DNA of 64,000 nucleotides, from the NCBI GenBank assembly GCA_963924555.1, contig OZ004591.1:1674001-1738000 (forward strand). Reading direction: 5' to 3'. Below are positions 20,301-32,387 of the stretch, piece by piece (position 1 is the stretch's first letter; each line of letters starts with the position of its first letter). The translations under genes were made by a program, and so were the position numbers. The notes under the pieces are model-generated. The model saw nothing but the letters and a program-made list of their open reading frames with translations, ran no database searches and was not told the origin of the DNA. The stretch is from Crambe crambe (taxonomy: Eukaryota; Porifera; Demospongiae; Poecilosclerida; Crambeidae).

Positions 20301-23300
20301 TCACTGCTCTGTCTTCATTCAGCTGGTCACTCACTTCACGTGAATCGTCCAAGCTCAATATGACAAAGTCCCGTGATGCTCGGAACATGGGCAACTGCAG
20401 AAGCAGGTGACATGTTTCCTGTGCAGAAAAATCCCTCTCTGCAACGCTGTTGATCAGGAGCTTCTGCACAACTTGCAGGGAGGTTCCATCGTATGCTTTT
20501 CATGATGTTTCTGTACACTTCCTTCAGAGCCTTGGAACGTGGCTCAGCCTTAGTGGCATACTTGGCAACATATTGGATGACCCTCTGTCGTGACACCACA
20601 TACTGCATGTCGACGTTTGCTCTCCAAGCTGACAGCTGCATGGGGTTGTAGCTATTAAGCAGACTGTCATTGCATGCAGTCAGAATCTTCAGCTCTCCAT
20701 CTTCAGTGATAATAGAGGTTGCTGGCTGAAGAGGCTTTGGATAGCCAAATCGACATTCCAGCTTGCCCTTCTTCTTCTTCAGGCAGTAGGCAGTAGAGCA
20801 TCTTGTGTGTCGCTGGCATGTTGCTATGAGGTCAACCAGGTCCAACTTGAAATCTTTGACTTCAGTGTATGCCTTGTTGCACACGTGAGGATTGGTCTTT
20901 GGGAGAGGAGCACTTGCTGCATCGCTCCCATCAGCTGCAATTGCTGGATTGATGGTGCTTATGATGCCATCCACATAGCTCGTGATCTCTTCAACAGCAG
21001 TGATTGCACCTGAGTCCTCATCAGAGGAGAGTAACTGTTCCACTTTAGGTGCATCCTTAAACCAGGCCAGACCATGCACATGAGGACTTCCACGGTGCTG
21101 CCACTCAAATCTGAACCAGTAGTCTGTTGCTCTCATGATGGCAACGTAGAATACATCGATAAACTTACTGATCCGGTGATAAAAAAATCAATCAGCGACA
21201 GCTGGGTTCTCCGTCACTGCAGACATGCGACTGGAACTGCAGTGTGGTTGGTTGGGACAAATGAGACGGGCTAGCTCGGGCCACTGGCCGTCAGCAGCAC
21301 TGTGTGTGAAGAATACAGTGGGCAGTCCAAGGGTGTCTACCATAGAGATCAGTCTGCTTCTCTGCTTGAACCAGTACTGACTGGTCCCGCGTAGGCTGGC
21401 AGCATAGTGCAATACTCTGCTGCTAAAGGCCTCTTCTCCACAGCCAACCATGTCCCTCAGTTCACCCAGTGAGAGCCTGGCATCCCGAGGGTGCTGCTTG
21501 ATGAAAATCCTTCCACTCTGTAGAGCACGCCACCGCATCTCAGTGTTTAGAGCAGAGTATCTGAAGCGTGGGTGCTTAGCAAATTGGCCCTCCCCATACA
21601 TCATTAGGTGCTTGAAGTAGTTGCCTATCGTGACGGGACGCTGACGTGGGGCCACAAAATCAGCAGCTCCTGTGGGCAGGAGAGTGGGGAAGGCACAGGA
21701 GATGTAGCCCTCTGTGGTGAATTCGTTGATGGGAGTGTCACCCCTCGTTGGCCAGGGCACAACCTGAGCATGAGCAGATGATTGGCGTTCCAGCACTGCT
21801 TTCCTGACTGCTTCCTGTTCAGTCAATTTCCTTGCTGCAGCAGGTATGAATGTGGTCACATCGTGGGGGATCTGGTCATCTGTACGCTGCTGCTCTTCCT
21901 CCTCGTCAACAGTGGTATCATTCACTGTGCATAGTCCAGTCAGCTCCCCATCAGTAGGCAGCTGGCTCAGGGCAGCCTGGCTGATCTCAATGTTGTGGTA
22001 ATACTTGTTATGCTGCTTTAGCCACTGGAGAGCATGAAGCACTACCGATCTCCGGACCCTGAAGTCGCGATGAGAGTTTCCCACACCCTCCTTCCTCACG
22101 AGCAGGACATCAAGTTCTGATGGAAGTCTTGGTAGACTGGTGGCAAAGGTGGTGAGATCCTGAGGCAAGTTTATCACGTGACCCCTGTATCCATACTGCC
22201 CGTGAGGAAGGCGATAGATGGCCATAAGAGGCATGACTGCTGAAATTAGCATTTGTTCTGCTTGAGACAAACCCTGCATGTACATACATACAATATTGTA
22301 GTATTATCTTATGCAGTATATTAACATTAAGTATGTGCTGACCTGCAGCTCTTGTGGAACAGGTCCAGGAATCATATCATTAGCTGCAGAATACAGTTTA
22401 GGATTAAGCTTGTCTCGACTGCATCTTAGACACTCAGAAACTGAGTTTAGCTTCATCCCAGGAAATGTCTCCATGCAAGTGGAGCAAGTTACAGCCTGTA
22501 GTGAGTGTATTTCCTGGTGAAATTTTATCATCTTTTCCTGCACACTGTGATGCTCAATAAGGGGGAGCTGTGTTTCTTGGTGGGATATTCTGCTTTGCCT
22601 CATATTTTCCAGCCTCCTAGCTCTCTGCTCAATGGACTCTGTTGTCAGTCTTTCCCTCTGAAGAGTCCTTACTTGCTCAAGTCTGGCAGCTCACTGTTCA
22701 GCAGACTCTGCAGCAAGTCTCTCATTCTGTCGGGCCCTTAGTTTCTCCAGTCTGGCAGCTCTGTGTTCTTCTGTCTCTGCTTTCCTCCTGGCTCTCATTT
22801 CCTCTGCTCTTGCAGCCTTATCTTCTGCTGGCTCCCTTCTCCTGGCTCTATCCCTTGCATTTCTTTTTGATAGTCTTGCTTTTCTCTGTTCTTCAGATTC
22901 TGTTCTCCTTCTAGCTCTGTCCCTTTCATTTCTCCTTCGCTTCTTTTCTGGTTCCATAATACTTGCTATTAGACCATGTACCAACGTTGCTTAGTAGCTA
23001 TTTCATGCGCATGCGTAAGCGCATGCGCATTTTGAGTGACGTACGTTACATATAAATATCGCGAATTTCCATTTTGACCAATTAGTGTGGGGCTTCGCTC
23101 GCTTCGCTCGCTTGCCAACTAACACATGCAAACCTAGAATATTTTGGTGAAGGAAATAATTGTATACTCACTCTGTATCTCCAGCTGGAATGTTGAGTTG
23201 ATTGTAGCAGCATCGTTCGTAGCAAAACAAGTGTAAAGACCAGCATCAGACAACCGAGATGTTAGAATCCTGACACGAGACATTCCAGTAGAACTAGTGA

Positions 23301-26300
23301 TTGCTATCCTCTCAGAATCCCTGAGAAGGGTGCCATTGAAATGCCAAGTGACCGTTGGAATGGGATCCCCTTCGACCTCACACAGCAGTGTGACCATTTG
23401 ACCCTCTACTGGGACTGCTGCTCCAGTTCTGTTTGAATTGGTGATTCTGGGAGCAACCCCTCCCTTGCCTGTGATAATGAAATGAAAATGTGCAGTGTGG
23501 CCTAGTTTCCTACATGCATTTAACATTTCAACTCAATATTTACTTCTTAGAACCTCAATGTTATCACATACATAAATGCAAATTACTAACACATGCAAAC
23601 CTAGAATATTTTGGTGAAGGTACACTCACTCTGTATCTCCAGCTGGATTGTTGAGTTGACTGTAGCAGCATCGTTCGTAGCAAAACAAGTGTAGAGACCA
23701 GCATCAGACAACCGAGATGTTAGAATCCTGACACGAGACATTCCAGGAGAGCTGGCAATTGCTATTCTCTCAGAATCCCTGAGAATGGTGCCATTGAAAT
23801 GCCAAGTGACCATTGGGATAGGGTCCCCTTCAACCTCACACAGCAGTACGACCATTTCACCTTCTACTGGGACTGCTAGCCCAGTTGTATTCAAATTGGT
23901 GATTCTGGGCATGGCTGCCACACAAGTAAAAAAGATAATAGCATAAAGATTAATAAGAGTAAGAACTCACTGCAAAATACTTGATTAATACGGGCCCTAT
24001 TATTTACATCTGTTACACAAGAGTAATCCCCTGCATCACTTCTCATTACATTTGTTATGTGGATCTAATGAAATAATTAGAGTAATTTCTACTGTGCCAC
24101 CAATTCTTAACAGCAGACCTGGTCAAAGTTTAGGGAGGTGAATCTCTCAAATCCTGGCGCACCAGGGACAATGGTGTCTGTTATTCGTACAAAAGTGACA
24201 TTAGGTCGAGGGAAGCCCGAAAGTTCACAAGTCAGAGTGACATTGCTACCAGATAGCAAGCAAGAAGGGTTCAAAGGTCCATCAGTTTGAAGAGTCAGAT
24301 TTATCACCTCAACAGGGACTGTATGAGAAAACAATATAATATCACGTATTCTATGTATTAGCCTCAAACCAGGCCCTTCAATATAAATAAGTACGTGGGC
24401 CTAGGTTGGAGGCTATTTAACTACATATTAAGATTTTAGGTACTTATAATACCTGGAACAGTAACAAAGAGTTGTGGGAGATTAACAGAGCCAGCCAAGT
24501 TATTGAGTGTGGCAGAGTAGCTTCCAGAAGTGGCAGAAGTGAGGTTTGCAATAGTGAGGGTGAAATTGAAAGGGGAAACTGCACTAGAGTCGCCACATGG
24601 ATTTGAGACAGAGAAGGTTGTGTCATTTGTTATGTTTGTTCCATTGAGAGACCACTGCACTGAGGGGCAGGGGTCAGAGTCCAATGTAGCTCTGATCGTC
24701 TTGTTGACTGTTCCAAAGGGGCTAACGATGAGGGTGCCCACTAGTCGGTCGTTACTAGTTGAAGGGTTGGATTGGCTGAGTGGCCGGACAGTGGGAGCAG
24801 CTACATGGAATAGCAGTAGCGTGTATAGCATGCAGAGTTCTAAGATTGAGTAGTCAATTACTCACATAGCTGCCTGACTTCCAAGATCCACGCCCTTGAA
24901 TCCATTCCATTATTATTGCTGGCAAAACACTGGTATATCCCAGTGTGGGTTGTCTGTGGGGCTGAGATGGTCAGCTGGTTCCCCATTGCACTGGCTCCAC
25001 TGGGCAATGTAACTCGTCCATTATAGTACCAGGTCACTGAAGGGGGAGGGATGCCCTCCACAACACAGGTATAGCTCACACTCCCTCCACCCACAAGTCG
25101 ATCCCGATCATTTATAACAGCATCAGTAGGAGATGTAATACGTGCTGGCTCTGTTGTGATTTCACAATGCACAAGTCCATCAATACTTTATGGCTAGAGA
25201 TAATTTATACTACTTACGAACAACAAAGAGTGTTCCATTTGTTCTTCGTGAAGCCCCTAGCACATTACAGTCGATGGTGAACATTGTGTCACTTCCTGTT
25301 GGCGCAGGCACACTATTTATAGTACCCACTACACGATTTGCGATACCAACAGTCACTGAAGTTTTAGCTGGAAGTCTACAATCCAGTGATAATGTCACTA
25401 ACATGGAACTAGCATGGAAACTTGCAGCATATATGAAAGAAATACGAGCACCTATTGCAGCAGTTATTTCTCCAATCTGCTTATACTCAATAAGAGTATT
25501 TGGTGGTGGAAGAGTTGCATTAAGTATGTACGTTGTAGGGGCTACCACTGGATCAGTTTGGCCACTAACCATTGCTTCACAATGGTACTCTCCCATCAAC
25601 TGAGCTGCTGTTAGTTCACGTATGAACAAATAGCGATCTCCTTCCAAATATAAAATTGCATTCTGTGCTTCCATTGGATCAATCCTTCTAGTATTATCGA
25701 ACCATCTTATTGTGGGGGGAGGGATGCTGGGTAGAAAGTCACACTCCAGTGCCACTGCTTGACCCTCGAATGCAGACACTGATACCCTCTGTGGCACTGT
25801 GTTGCGGAACCCACCGAAGACTAAAAAAATAATACAAGGACACTATAATCAACTGTTCTTCACAGCAGAGTAGCCACATTTGTGGAAGGTTTGGCCATCC
25901 TCCAAAACATGACTACAATTAAGTTTCAGAGGAATGGTGTTTAAAAACATTATCCCTTAATGATACCCATTTCAGACACAACAACTTTTAAGGCATAATT
26001 ATGTTATCAGTTATACAGAGCTTCATAATATTATACCTTGCTGAGAATTGATTGGTGCATCTAAGGTCTGTCATCAGCACTCACATGAATAAAATACACT
26101 GACATTCCTGCTCCTGATAGTGGCAGTCAAGTTATCAGCTCCAAAGATGTTGGTGGCTTCACAGTGAAAGGGGACACCTGTCCGAAAAGCCGTTTCATTG
26201 GTCACATTAACCGCTAAGGTTCCATCGGCAGTCACAGCAAAGTTATCAGTCAGTTCGGTCTCTTCTCTAAACCATTTTACAGTGGGGGTAGGAGTCCCAG

Positions 26301-29300
26301 TCACTCCACATGGAAGGACCAAGTTGCCCATCACGCCACCAGAACTCTCAAGTGCAGCAGTAACTATCTTATTTTCCGGTGGTTCCATTGTAAAGCTAAC
26401 TGTTGCAAATAGAAAGGAAAGAACTTAAAACAAGAGAATATACAACCAAGTATAAACAGCTTGAAACTAAGCTAAGTAAAATCTGCCTATTGCTGCCAAA
26501 AGGAGCGAGGAACCCTTTGTGGCGATAAGTAAGTCAAGTTCATGTAGCTATTTCTATCAATAACAACATGCACAGGTGAGTCCTAGCAAGCCTACAAACC
26601 ACATTTACATGTTCTGCAGATAATTAGAGATTCAGTGCAGTGCCACTACTCGAGGGGGACTGAAAAGTATAATGCTGGAGGTCAGAGTTAGGTGCTAGCT
26701 ACTGGCTACCATTGTTGTTTGGGGGTGTAATATAAAAATGTTATAGTAGCTACGTAGCTCGATCAGAACAAACTAGTATAGCTAACCATTAGTAATAAAA
26801 GCTAGATCTCTTCTGCGATAGAATCCACCAGGTAGTAAATTTTTCCCATTAGCCTTCGAGCAAGAATAGCATGCACATGCACAGTGAAAATTCCGTTCCA
26901 CCCGATTTTGTGCACTCGGCATCTTGTAAGTTCTAACCTGTGGCTACATAGCTGATTGTAGTTGTGGAACAATTCTGTCTGTCCCGGAAATCTTGAGGTG
27001 GATCTAGCTGGGGTGCGTGGTTTCTCTTTTGTAAAGAGAAGCCACACACACCCACTAATTATTATAGTTACGTGGGAAGTATTTGTTAAAAGACATCAAA
27101 AGCCTTGAAGCTTGAGCAAGTTCAACAGAGAGCCACCAAGTTCATACTGCTGCTAGACTTGACTACAGAGAGGGCCGGCTGTTGCCTCTTTCCATGTGGC
27201 TTGAGCTGCAAGACATCCCATTTAAGGTAAAACACATAAGGGGTCCCCCAAGACCCCAATAACTCTAGGGCCCAGTCCCCATATTCTAGAAATCTGGGGA
27301 TAGGGGCCCCCAAATTAGGTGGTCCCTATATCACTATTACATCGACTTACTATGCTACGTAGTGTAGAATATCTCTTATACATATGGCAAGCCAAACCTA
27401 CCAAAAATATTTACTTATGCCACGCCTTGTTTAAGTCGTTCTGGAGCATTTCAAGTCGTCTTGAGAAACCTGGTGTACTGCTTGTGTCAAGATGACTTGA
27501 AACGCTCCAGAACGACTTAAATAAGGCGTGGCATAAGTAAATATTTTTGGTAGGTTTGGCTTGCCACATGTATGTACATACATACGTCACGATACGCAGT
27601 TCAAAGGTCAATTGATACCACGCATGCATGTCACTCATTGTAAAAACTAGCAACATTAATTTCTACAGTGAATGAGCAAGTATTTCTATATATAAGGCAT
27701 TTAGAGCTGATATTCATTTATTCTCCAACTCCTTAGGTGATGCGAATGGCAGGCAGCTGCATACATAAAAAGCTGTAACGTTTACCACAAAGCACTTAGA
27801 GAGCCTACAATCCACTTAGATAAGCCTATCTAGAGAGTCTGTAGAAATCAGCGATTACAATTGGAGCATGCATATTATGCACAGCATGGCGCAGGGCGCT
27901 ACTATTGCATGACAGGTAGAGTGTATTATAGCATGCAGAGTTCTAAAATTGAGTGATCAATTACTCACATGGCTGCCTGACTTCCAAGATCCATGCCCTT
28001 GAATCCATTCCATTATTATTGCTGGCAAAACACTGGTATATCCCAGTGTGGGTTGTCTGCGGGGCTGAGATGGTCAACTGGTTCCCCATTGCACTGGCTC
28101 CACTGGGCAATGTAACTCGTCCATTGTGGTACCAGGTCACTGAAGGGGGAGGGATGCCTTCCACAGCACAGGTATAGCTCACACTCCCTCCATCCACAAG
28201 TCGATCCCGATCATTTGTAACAGCATCAGTAGGAGATGTAATACGTGCTGGCTCTGTATGTGATTTCACAATGCACAAGTCCATCAATACTTTATGGCTA
28301 GAGATAATTTATACTACTTACGAACAACAAAGAGTGTTCCATTTCTTCTTAGTGAAGTCCCAATCACATTACAGTTGATGGTGAACATTGTGTCACTTCC
28401 TGTTGGCGCAGGCACACTACTTATAGTACCCACTACACGATTTACGATACCAACAGTCACTGAAGGTTTAGCTGGAAGTCTACAATCCAGTGATAATGTA
28501 GCAAACATGGAACTAGCACGGAAACTTGCAGCATATACGAAAGAAATACGAGCACCTATTGCAGCAGTTATTTCTCCAATCTGCTTATACTCAATAAGAG
28601 TATTTGGTTGTGGAAGAGTTGCATTAAGTATGTACGTTGTAGGGGCTACCACTGGATCAGTTTGGCCACTAACCATTGCTTCACAATGGTACTCTCCCAT
28701 CGACTGAGCTGCTGTTAGTTCACGTATGAATAAATAGTGACCTCCTTCCAAATATAAAATTGCATTCTGTGCTTCCACTGGATCAATCCTTCTAGTATTA
28801 TCGAACCATCTTATTGTGGGGGGAGGGATGCTGGGTAGAAAGTCACACTCCAGTGCCACTGATTGACCCTCGAATGCAGACACTGATACCGTCCGTGGCA
28901 CTGTGTTGTGGAACCCACCAAAGACTAAAAAAAATTCAATAAATACACTATAATCAACGAACTCAACCTGATTAAAGCTGTTCTTAAAAGCAGAGCAGCC
29001 ACATTTGCCACACTTGTGGAAGGTGTGGCCATCCTAATTAAGTTTCAGAGGAATGGTGTTTTATCAATGGAGGTTGTTTGTTATCAGTTATACAGAGCTT
29101 CATAATATTATACCTTGCTGAGAATATTGGTGCATCTAAGGTCTGTCATCAGCACTTACATGAATAAAATACACTGGCATTCCTGCTCCTGATAGTGGCA
29201 GTCGAGTTATCAGCTCCAAAGATATTGGTAGCTTCACAGTGAAAGGGGACACCTGTCTGAAAAGCCATTTCATTGGTCACGTTAGCCACCAAGGTTCCAT

Positions 29301-30846
29301 CAGCAGTCACAGCAAAGTTATCAGTCAGTTCGGTCTCTTCTCTGAACCATTTTACAGTTGGGGTAGGAGTCCCAGTCACTCCACATGGAAGGACCAAGTT
29401 GCCCATCATGCCACCAGAACTCTCAAGTGCAGCAGTAACTATCGTTTTATTTTCCGATGGTTCCATTGTAAAGCTAGGAGGTGTCCCAATGACTGTTGCA
29501 AGCAGAAAGGAAAGAACTTAAATCATGCCATCATGAACTCATGGCACAGGATTGGAATTCATCATAATGCCAAGCAAACAGTTTATCATCACCTCCCTCA
29601 TGCAATTTTGTCAGCAATTCTTGAAGAAGGCAAAATTTTCCCAACCTCCATTAATTGAGTAAATCTTCATCAAAATTAGCTAGAATGATTATATTGAATA
29701 TAATTGACCTCCCTCCCAGCTCCCTCATGGAAAATCTTGTGATGATAAACAGCAAAATCTAGTTTGCATGGCCTTACTCTGAATCCATCCGCATAATTTT
29801 TAAGGTATATTAAAGTAACTGGTGCAGCTGGTTACAGACCTTAAAGCTAGATAAGATACTTAGAGAAAGGTCTATAGTCATATAAACCAGAATTGCAGTC
29901 CCCTGCAGTTGGCCAGCTAGAGGGCTAGCTATGGCTAGAGATCCTGCTACCTAAATTGGGAAATTTTCTTAATTTTCATGGTCATGTTCAACAACGAAAA
30001 TTAATTGCATGAAAATTAATTACCTTGTACAAAATAGTGTAAAAGCAGCGGTAAAATTTTGCGAACCACGCCCACTTTGATTAACCACATCCTCTTTATT
30101 ATACCCAGATGATGGCCTAAGTATTAGCTACCCTACTTTACCAGCGTACAGGATCAGAAGTGAGGTGCAGGCTGAATAAAGAAGCACAGAAATTTTAGAT
30201 CGAGATGTGCATTATTTAGGGTAAAAACGTGCCGGGCGCATGCGCCTCACCGATGTGATTATTGAACTCTGCCCCAATGCTGCTCTTTCTGTGAGTGTAA
30301 TATTAAACTGCTTGCTAGATGATCAGCTTTAGGATAGATAACTATAGAAGCGAGCCTACTGAAAAAGCTAGCTAGCAGCTGAGGGGGGTGCTCGAGCACC
30401 CTGAGCACCTCGCTAGATACGCCACTGCGCCCACTTATTTATCTCAGAGAGAAAGAGCATGCAATGACAAGAAAAGACAGTGCATTACACACTTTCACCA
30501 TTGCATCCTATAATACCAAGCCATTAAATTTTCACTGCACGTGTGCATGCGCATGCACAGTAAAAATTCCTGATTTTGTGCAGCATTTTGAAAACCAGAG
30601 TAGCTATCAGCTTCTACTTCCATTTTCGGGGATCTTGAGTGTGCATTCTCGAACTTTGAGCCTCGAAAATCTCACTGGAGAAGGTTAAATTAGTAAGCTT
30701 ACACTAAAGGTTAGAAGTTAGCTATACTAGTTGCCTAATGACAAGATTAATTAGCTAGCCATGAACTCACTCTCATGTTCAGTGAAGGATGGTTCTGGTC
30801 CTATCAGTATTAAGGACATTAGAAGTACTGCAAAGATACTGCCCAT
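17373..30846 (-). CDS. Enlarged Ig receptor with lost tail (Ig receptor 2), possibly decaying
   Basis: In-frame exons: 30771-30846 (signal peptide), 29160-29492 (Ig1), 28322-28924 (Ig2-3), 27969-28253 (Ig4), then a second set 26085-26399 (Ig1), 25218-25820 (Ig2-3), 24866-25150 (Ig4), 24453-24800 (Ig5), 24119-24318 and 23971-24064 (Ig6), 23630-23914 and 23172-23468 (two Ig7 copies), 17711-17858 (membrane span), and a tail exon entering at 17382 that stops at 17373-17375. Joined, these give 3882 bases, 1293 residues and twelve Ig domains, but only a stub tail (VSEKAI). A third Ig7 copy at 18555-18855 has a 4-base insertion and must be skipped to keep frame. The membrane exon matches receptors 3 and 4, not receptor 1. 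There is one signal peptide and one membrane exon, so I model a single gene. Alternatively it is two tandem genes, the downstream one having lost its signal exon. Expression is unknown. Confidence 0.55.
18555..18970 (-). repeat. Duplicated Ig7 exon with flank; partner at 23172-23590
   Basis: Exon and about 120 bases of upstream intron are nearly identical to 23172-23590, so the exon was tandemly duplicated. The Helentron-like element later split the two copies. This copy has TTTGTTTAAATT where the partner has TTTGAATT, a net 4-base insertion that shifts frame. Confidence 0.85.
19593..20280 (-). pseudogene. OTU-type cysteine protease domain of the Helentron-like element
   Basis: It follows the Rep remnant after another frame change near 20280. 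The catalytic motif GDSNCLFRSLSF carries the Asp and Cys of OTU proteases, and HHCSSHYEVV near the C-terminus supplies the His. One in-frame TGA (19935-19937) lies between LV and QAIIGN, where Arg is expected; otherwise both halves are in one frame. OTU domains are known in Helentron proteins. The downstream helicase part is absent here. Confidence 0.75.
20280..22957 (-). pseudogene. Helitron Rep (HUH endonuclease) protein, broken
   Basis: Order from 22957: Arg/Glu-rich repeats (DRARRR, RAARLEKLRARQ); a cysteine cluster CSTCMETFPGM...CLRCSRDKLNP with the NDMIPGPVP motif; an intron 22274-22342; a region typical of Helitron N-termini (GLSQAEQMLISAVMPLMAIY); then Rep with the metal-binding HUH motif RGSPHVHGLAWF near 21080 and the catalytic tyrosine motif QYVAKYATK. 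After that the frame shifts near 20490-20500 and continues as QKLLINSVAERDFSAQE. Two in-frame stops, at 22691-22693 and 21188-21190, each replace an expected Arg. Known role of the family: nicking and rolling-circle transfer of the element. This copy cannot make a full protein. Confidence 0.8.
26085..27130 (-). repeat. Downstream copy of the intragenic duplication in Ig receptor 2
   Basis: This matches 29160-31055: Ig1 exon, its upstream intron, the GTGCGTGG...AAGAGAAGCCACACA hairpin sequence (27012-27055 versus about 30930-30972) and AAAAGCCTTGAAGCTTGAGC (about 27097 versus 31020). The signal-peptide exon that should lie between is missing from this copy. The similarity continues leftward into the Ig2-4 exons of both sets. 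Confidence 0.75.
27380..27572. mobile_element. Fold-back element, about 85-bp arms
   Basis: The left arm (27380-27463) and right arm (27487-27572) are near-perfect inverted repeats, for example CTTATGCCACGCCTTGTTTA against TAAATAAGGCGTGGCATAAG, around a 23-base centre. It lies in the intron between the two Ig sets of receptor 2. Confidence 0.85.
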
Positions 30847-31270
30847 GGCTCCTGCTTAGAGTTATCCACAACTAACTTTGAAGAAGCACTTTCTCAGGAG
30901 TAAGTTTCGCGTGGCTAGACTAACTGGGGTGCGTGGCTTCTGTTTATTAAAGAGAAGCCACACACCCACTAATTATGGTTAGACTGTCTGTGGAACTTAA
31001 TTATTCTGTTAAACGACATCAAAAGCCTTGAAGCTTGAGCAAGTTCAACAGAGAGCTAGTCTCGCGTAACCGACCCTTACGTGAGACTAAAATGATATTC
31101 ATGTTTCAGCTGAGCAGCAGACTTAAAGTGCTTGTACTTGTGATGATTTGTGGCTAGAAAAATGGACATTTTTGACATTGATAATAATGGATAATAACTA
31201 CCGCCCACCCGCATGGTTGTGAGGAAAAATCCTGACCAGAAATATGAATGTCATTAACACTGGCCTTACA
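30847..31270. other. Upstream spacer of Ig receptor 2
   Basis: It holds the conserved 5' block, then a GTGCGTGGCTTC...GAGAAGCCACAC hairpin and a TAGTCTCGCGTAACCGACCC stretch also seen in reversed form near 31490. No ORF is recognisable. Confidence 0.5.
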
Positions 31271-31274
31271 CCGG

Positions 31275-31470
31275 TGTCCTAGTAAATATTGTCCCCCCTC
31301 CACTTTGTCCCACCGGACTATATTCCCCAGGGAATATTGTCCCCCGGACATTTTCCCCTAGGGAATATAGTCCCCCCGGACTTTTTTCACTAGGGAATAC
31401 TGTCCCCCCGGACATTTTTCACTAATGTCCCCCCTGCGTGAAAGTTTTCCCCCGTGTAAAAGATGCACCG
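31275..31470. mobile_element. Non-autonomous Ginger-like element, GTCCCC repeats
   Basis: It starts at CCGG|TGTCCTAG, like the autonomous Ginger copy (CCGG|TGTCATAA at 48655). The interior is short repeats such as TTCACTAGGGAATACTGTCC and GTCCCCCCGGACTTTTTTC. The right end is not clear. Confidence 0.45.
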
Positions 31471-31625
31471 CCAGTGTGAAACCTGGCTACGCGAGATTAC
31501 GTGAAAAAAATATGTGCGCTCCTTTGAAAAAAGGGATGCAGTTGGTCTGAGGACGATGCTAGGCAAGCAGTATGCTTTAACTACTTTACAACTTTTAGTT
31601 TTGACTATTTAGCATGCTCACTAGT

Positions 31626-31664
31626 TAGCCTCGTTCCCGGGAAGGACTGGGAACGAGGCTACTC
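31626..31664. repeat. Perfect hairpin TAGCCTCGTTCCC
   Basis: A 13-base stem, TAGCCTCGTTCCC against GGGAACGAGGCTA, with a loop of about 10 bases. TAGCCTTGTTCCCAG-type copies also occur near 16095 and 16122. Confidence 0.8.
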
Positions 31665-31691
31665 ACTAGTCACTACACGTTATTCATCTAT

Positions 31692-31731
31692 AATCTCGCA
31701 CGCCGCCCTTTCGGAGGGTCGGCGTGCGAGA
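31692..31731. repeat. Long GC-rich hairpin
   Basis: TCTCGCACGCCG pairs with CGGCGTGCGAGA around CCCTTTCGGAGGGT, itself a small hairpin. It lies about 30 bases after the preceding hairpin. Confidence 0.8.
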
Positions 31732-32100
31732 CTAATTCATCTACTGTCATTTACAATTATGATTTCAATTTTGTGCACTTAAAATAATAACTGAGAGCCA
31801 CGCACCTTTGTTTAATTGTGAAAGGGTTTGTTCCGCGAGACTACTAATGATAGTGGCCATTAAATTTTTATTGTACATTCTTAAACCTATTAATCACTCA
31901 GTATAGCAAGCTAGTTGCCTATAGCTGCAGTTTGGACAATCCATGCAAGAGCAAGAAAGACTTAGCTAGAATAGCATGGGTCCAGGTAGCGTAGTTATTA
32001 TCATAGCTACTATGTGCTTTGTGTATATATTTATTTTCTGGCTACCCAAACAGAACGTGCTTTAGATAGCTAGCTCTACATAGGTACATTTTATACTTCT

Positions 32101-32387
32101 CAGGGGTGGCTGAGGACCCCAAAAAAGGGGGGGCTAAAAATTACGCATCGATGACTACTCCCGATGAGCTGTAATGATATTCATGAAGGTTTTGATTCTA
32201 TACATGTTGTGGCCAAACAACAATGCAGTCACTAATGTGCAACATTATTTTGTGATGCAGTCACTAATAGTGACTAGACAGTAGACCTTACTGCTGCAGT
32301 TAGTCAATTATATAATGGGTCAAAAAAAGTGGGGGGGGGGGGGGGGGGCTCTAGCCCCCTCTCGCCCCCACCCTCAGCCGCCACTGC
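32101..32387. mobile_element. Short TIR element, GGTGGCTGAGG ends
   Basis: The left AGGGGTGGCTGAGGACCCC and the right, read inverted, AGTGGCGGCTGAGGGTGGGG delimit about 290 bases that include a 16-base G run. No coding content. Confidence 0.5.

Larger units (their letters stand above)
18972..23118 (-). mobile_element. Helentron (Helitron2)-like element, internally deleted
   Basis: A 4.1 kb insert in an intron of Ig receptor 2. The empty site can be read from the duplicated flanks: AAATAACTAACACATGC. On the minus strand the element begins near TTGGCAAGCGAGCGAAGC. Its other end has the inverted motif GCTCGCTCGCCCAA slightly inside the terminus, then a small hairpin (ATGCT-ATACG-AGCAT) and CTCTAG. 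An inverted terminal motif that is subterminal at the far end, plus a 3' hairpin, is the Helentron end pattern. A shared AACTA makes the exact ends uncertain by about 5 bases. It encodes Rep and OTU domains. I see no Pif1-like helicase, so part of the coding region has been lost. Confidence 0.65.
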
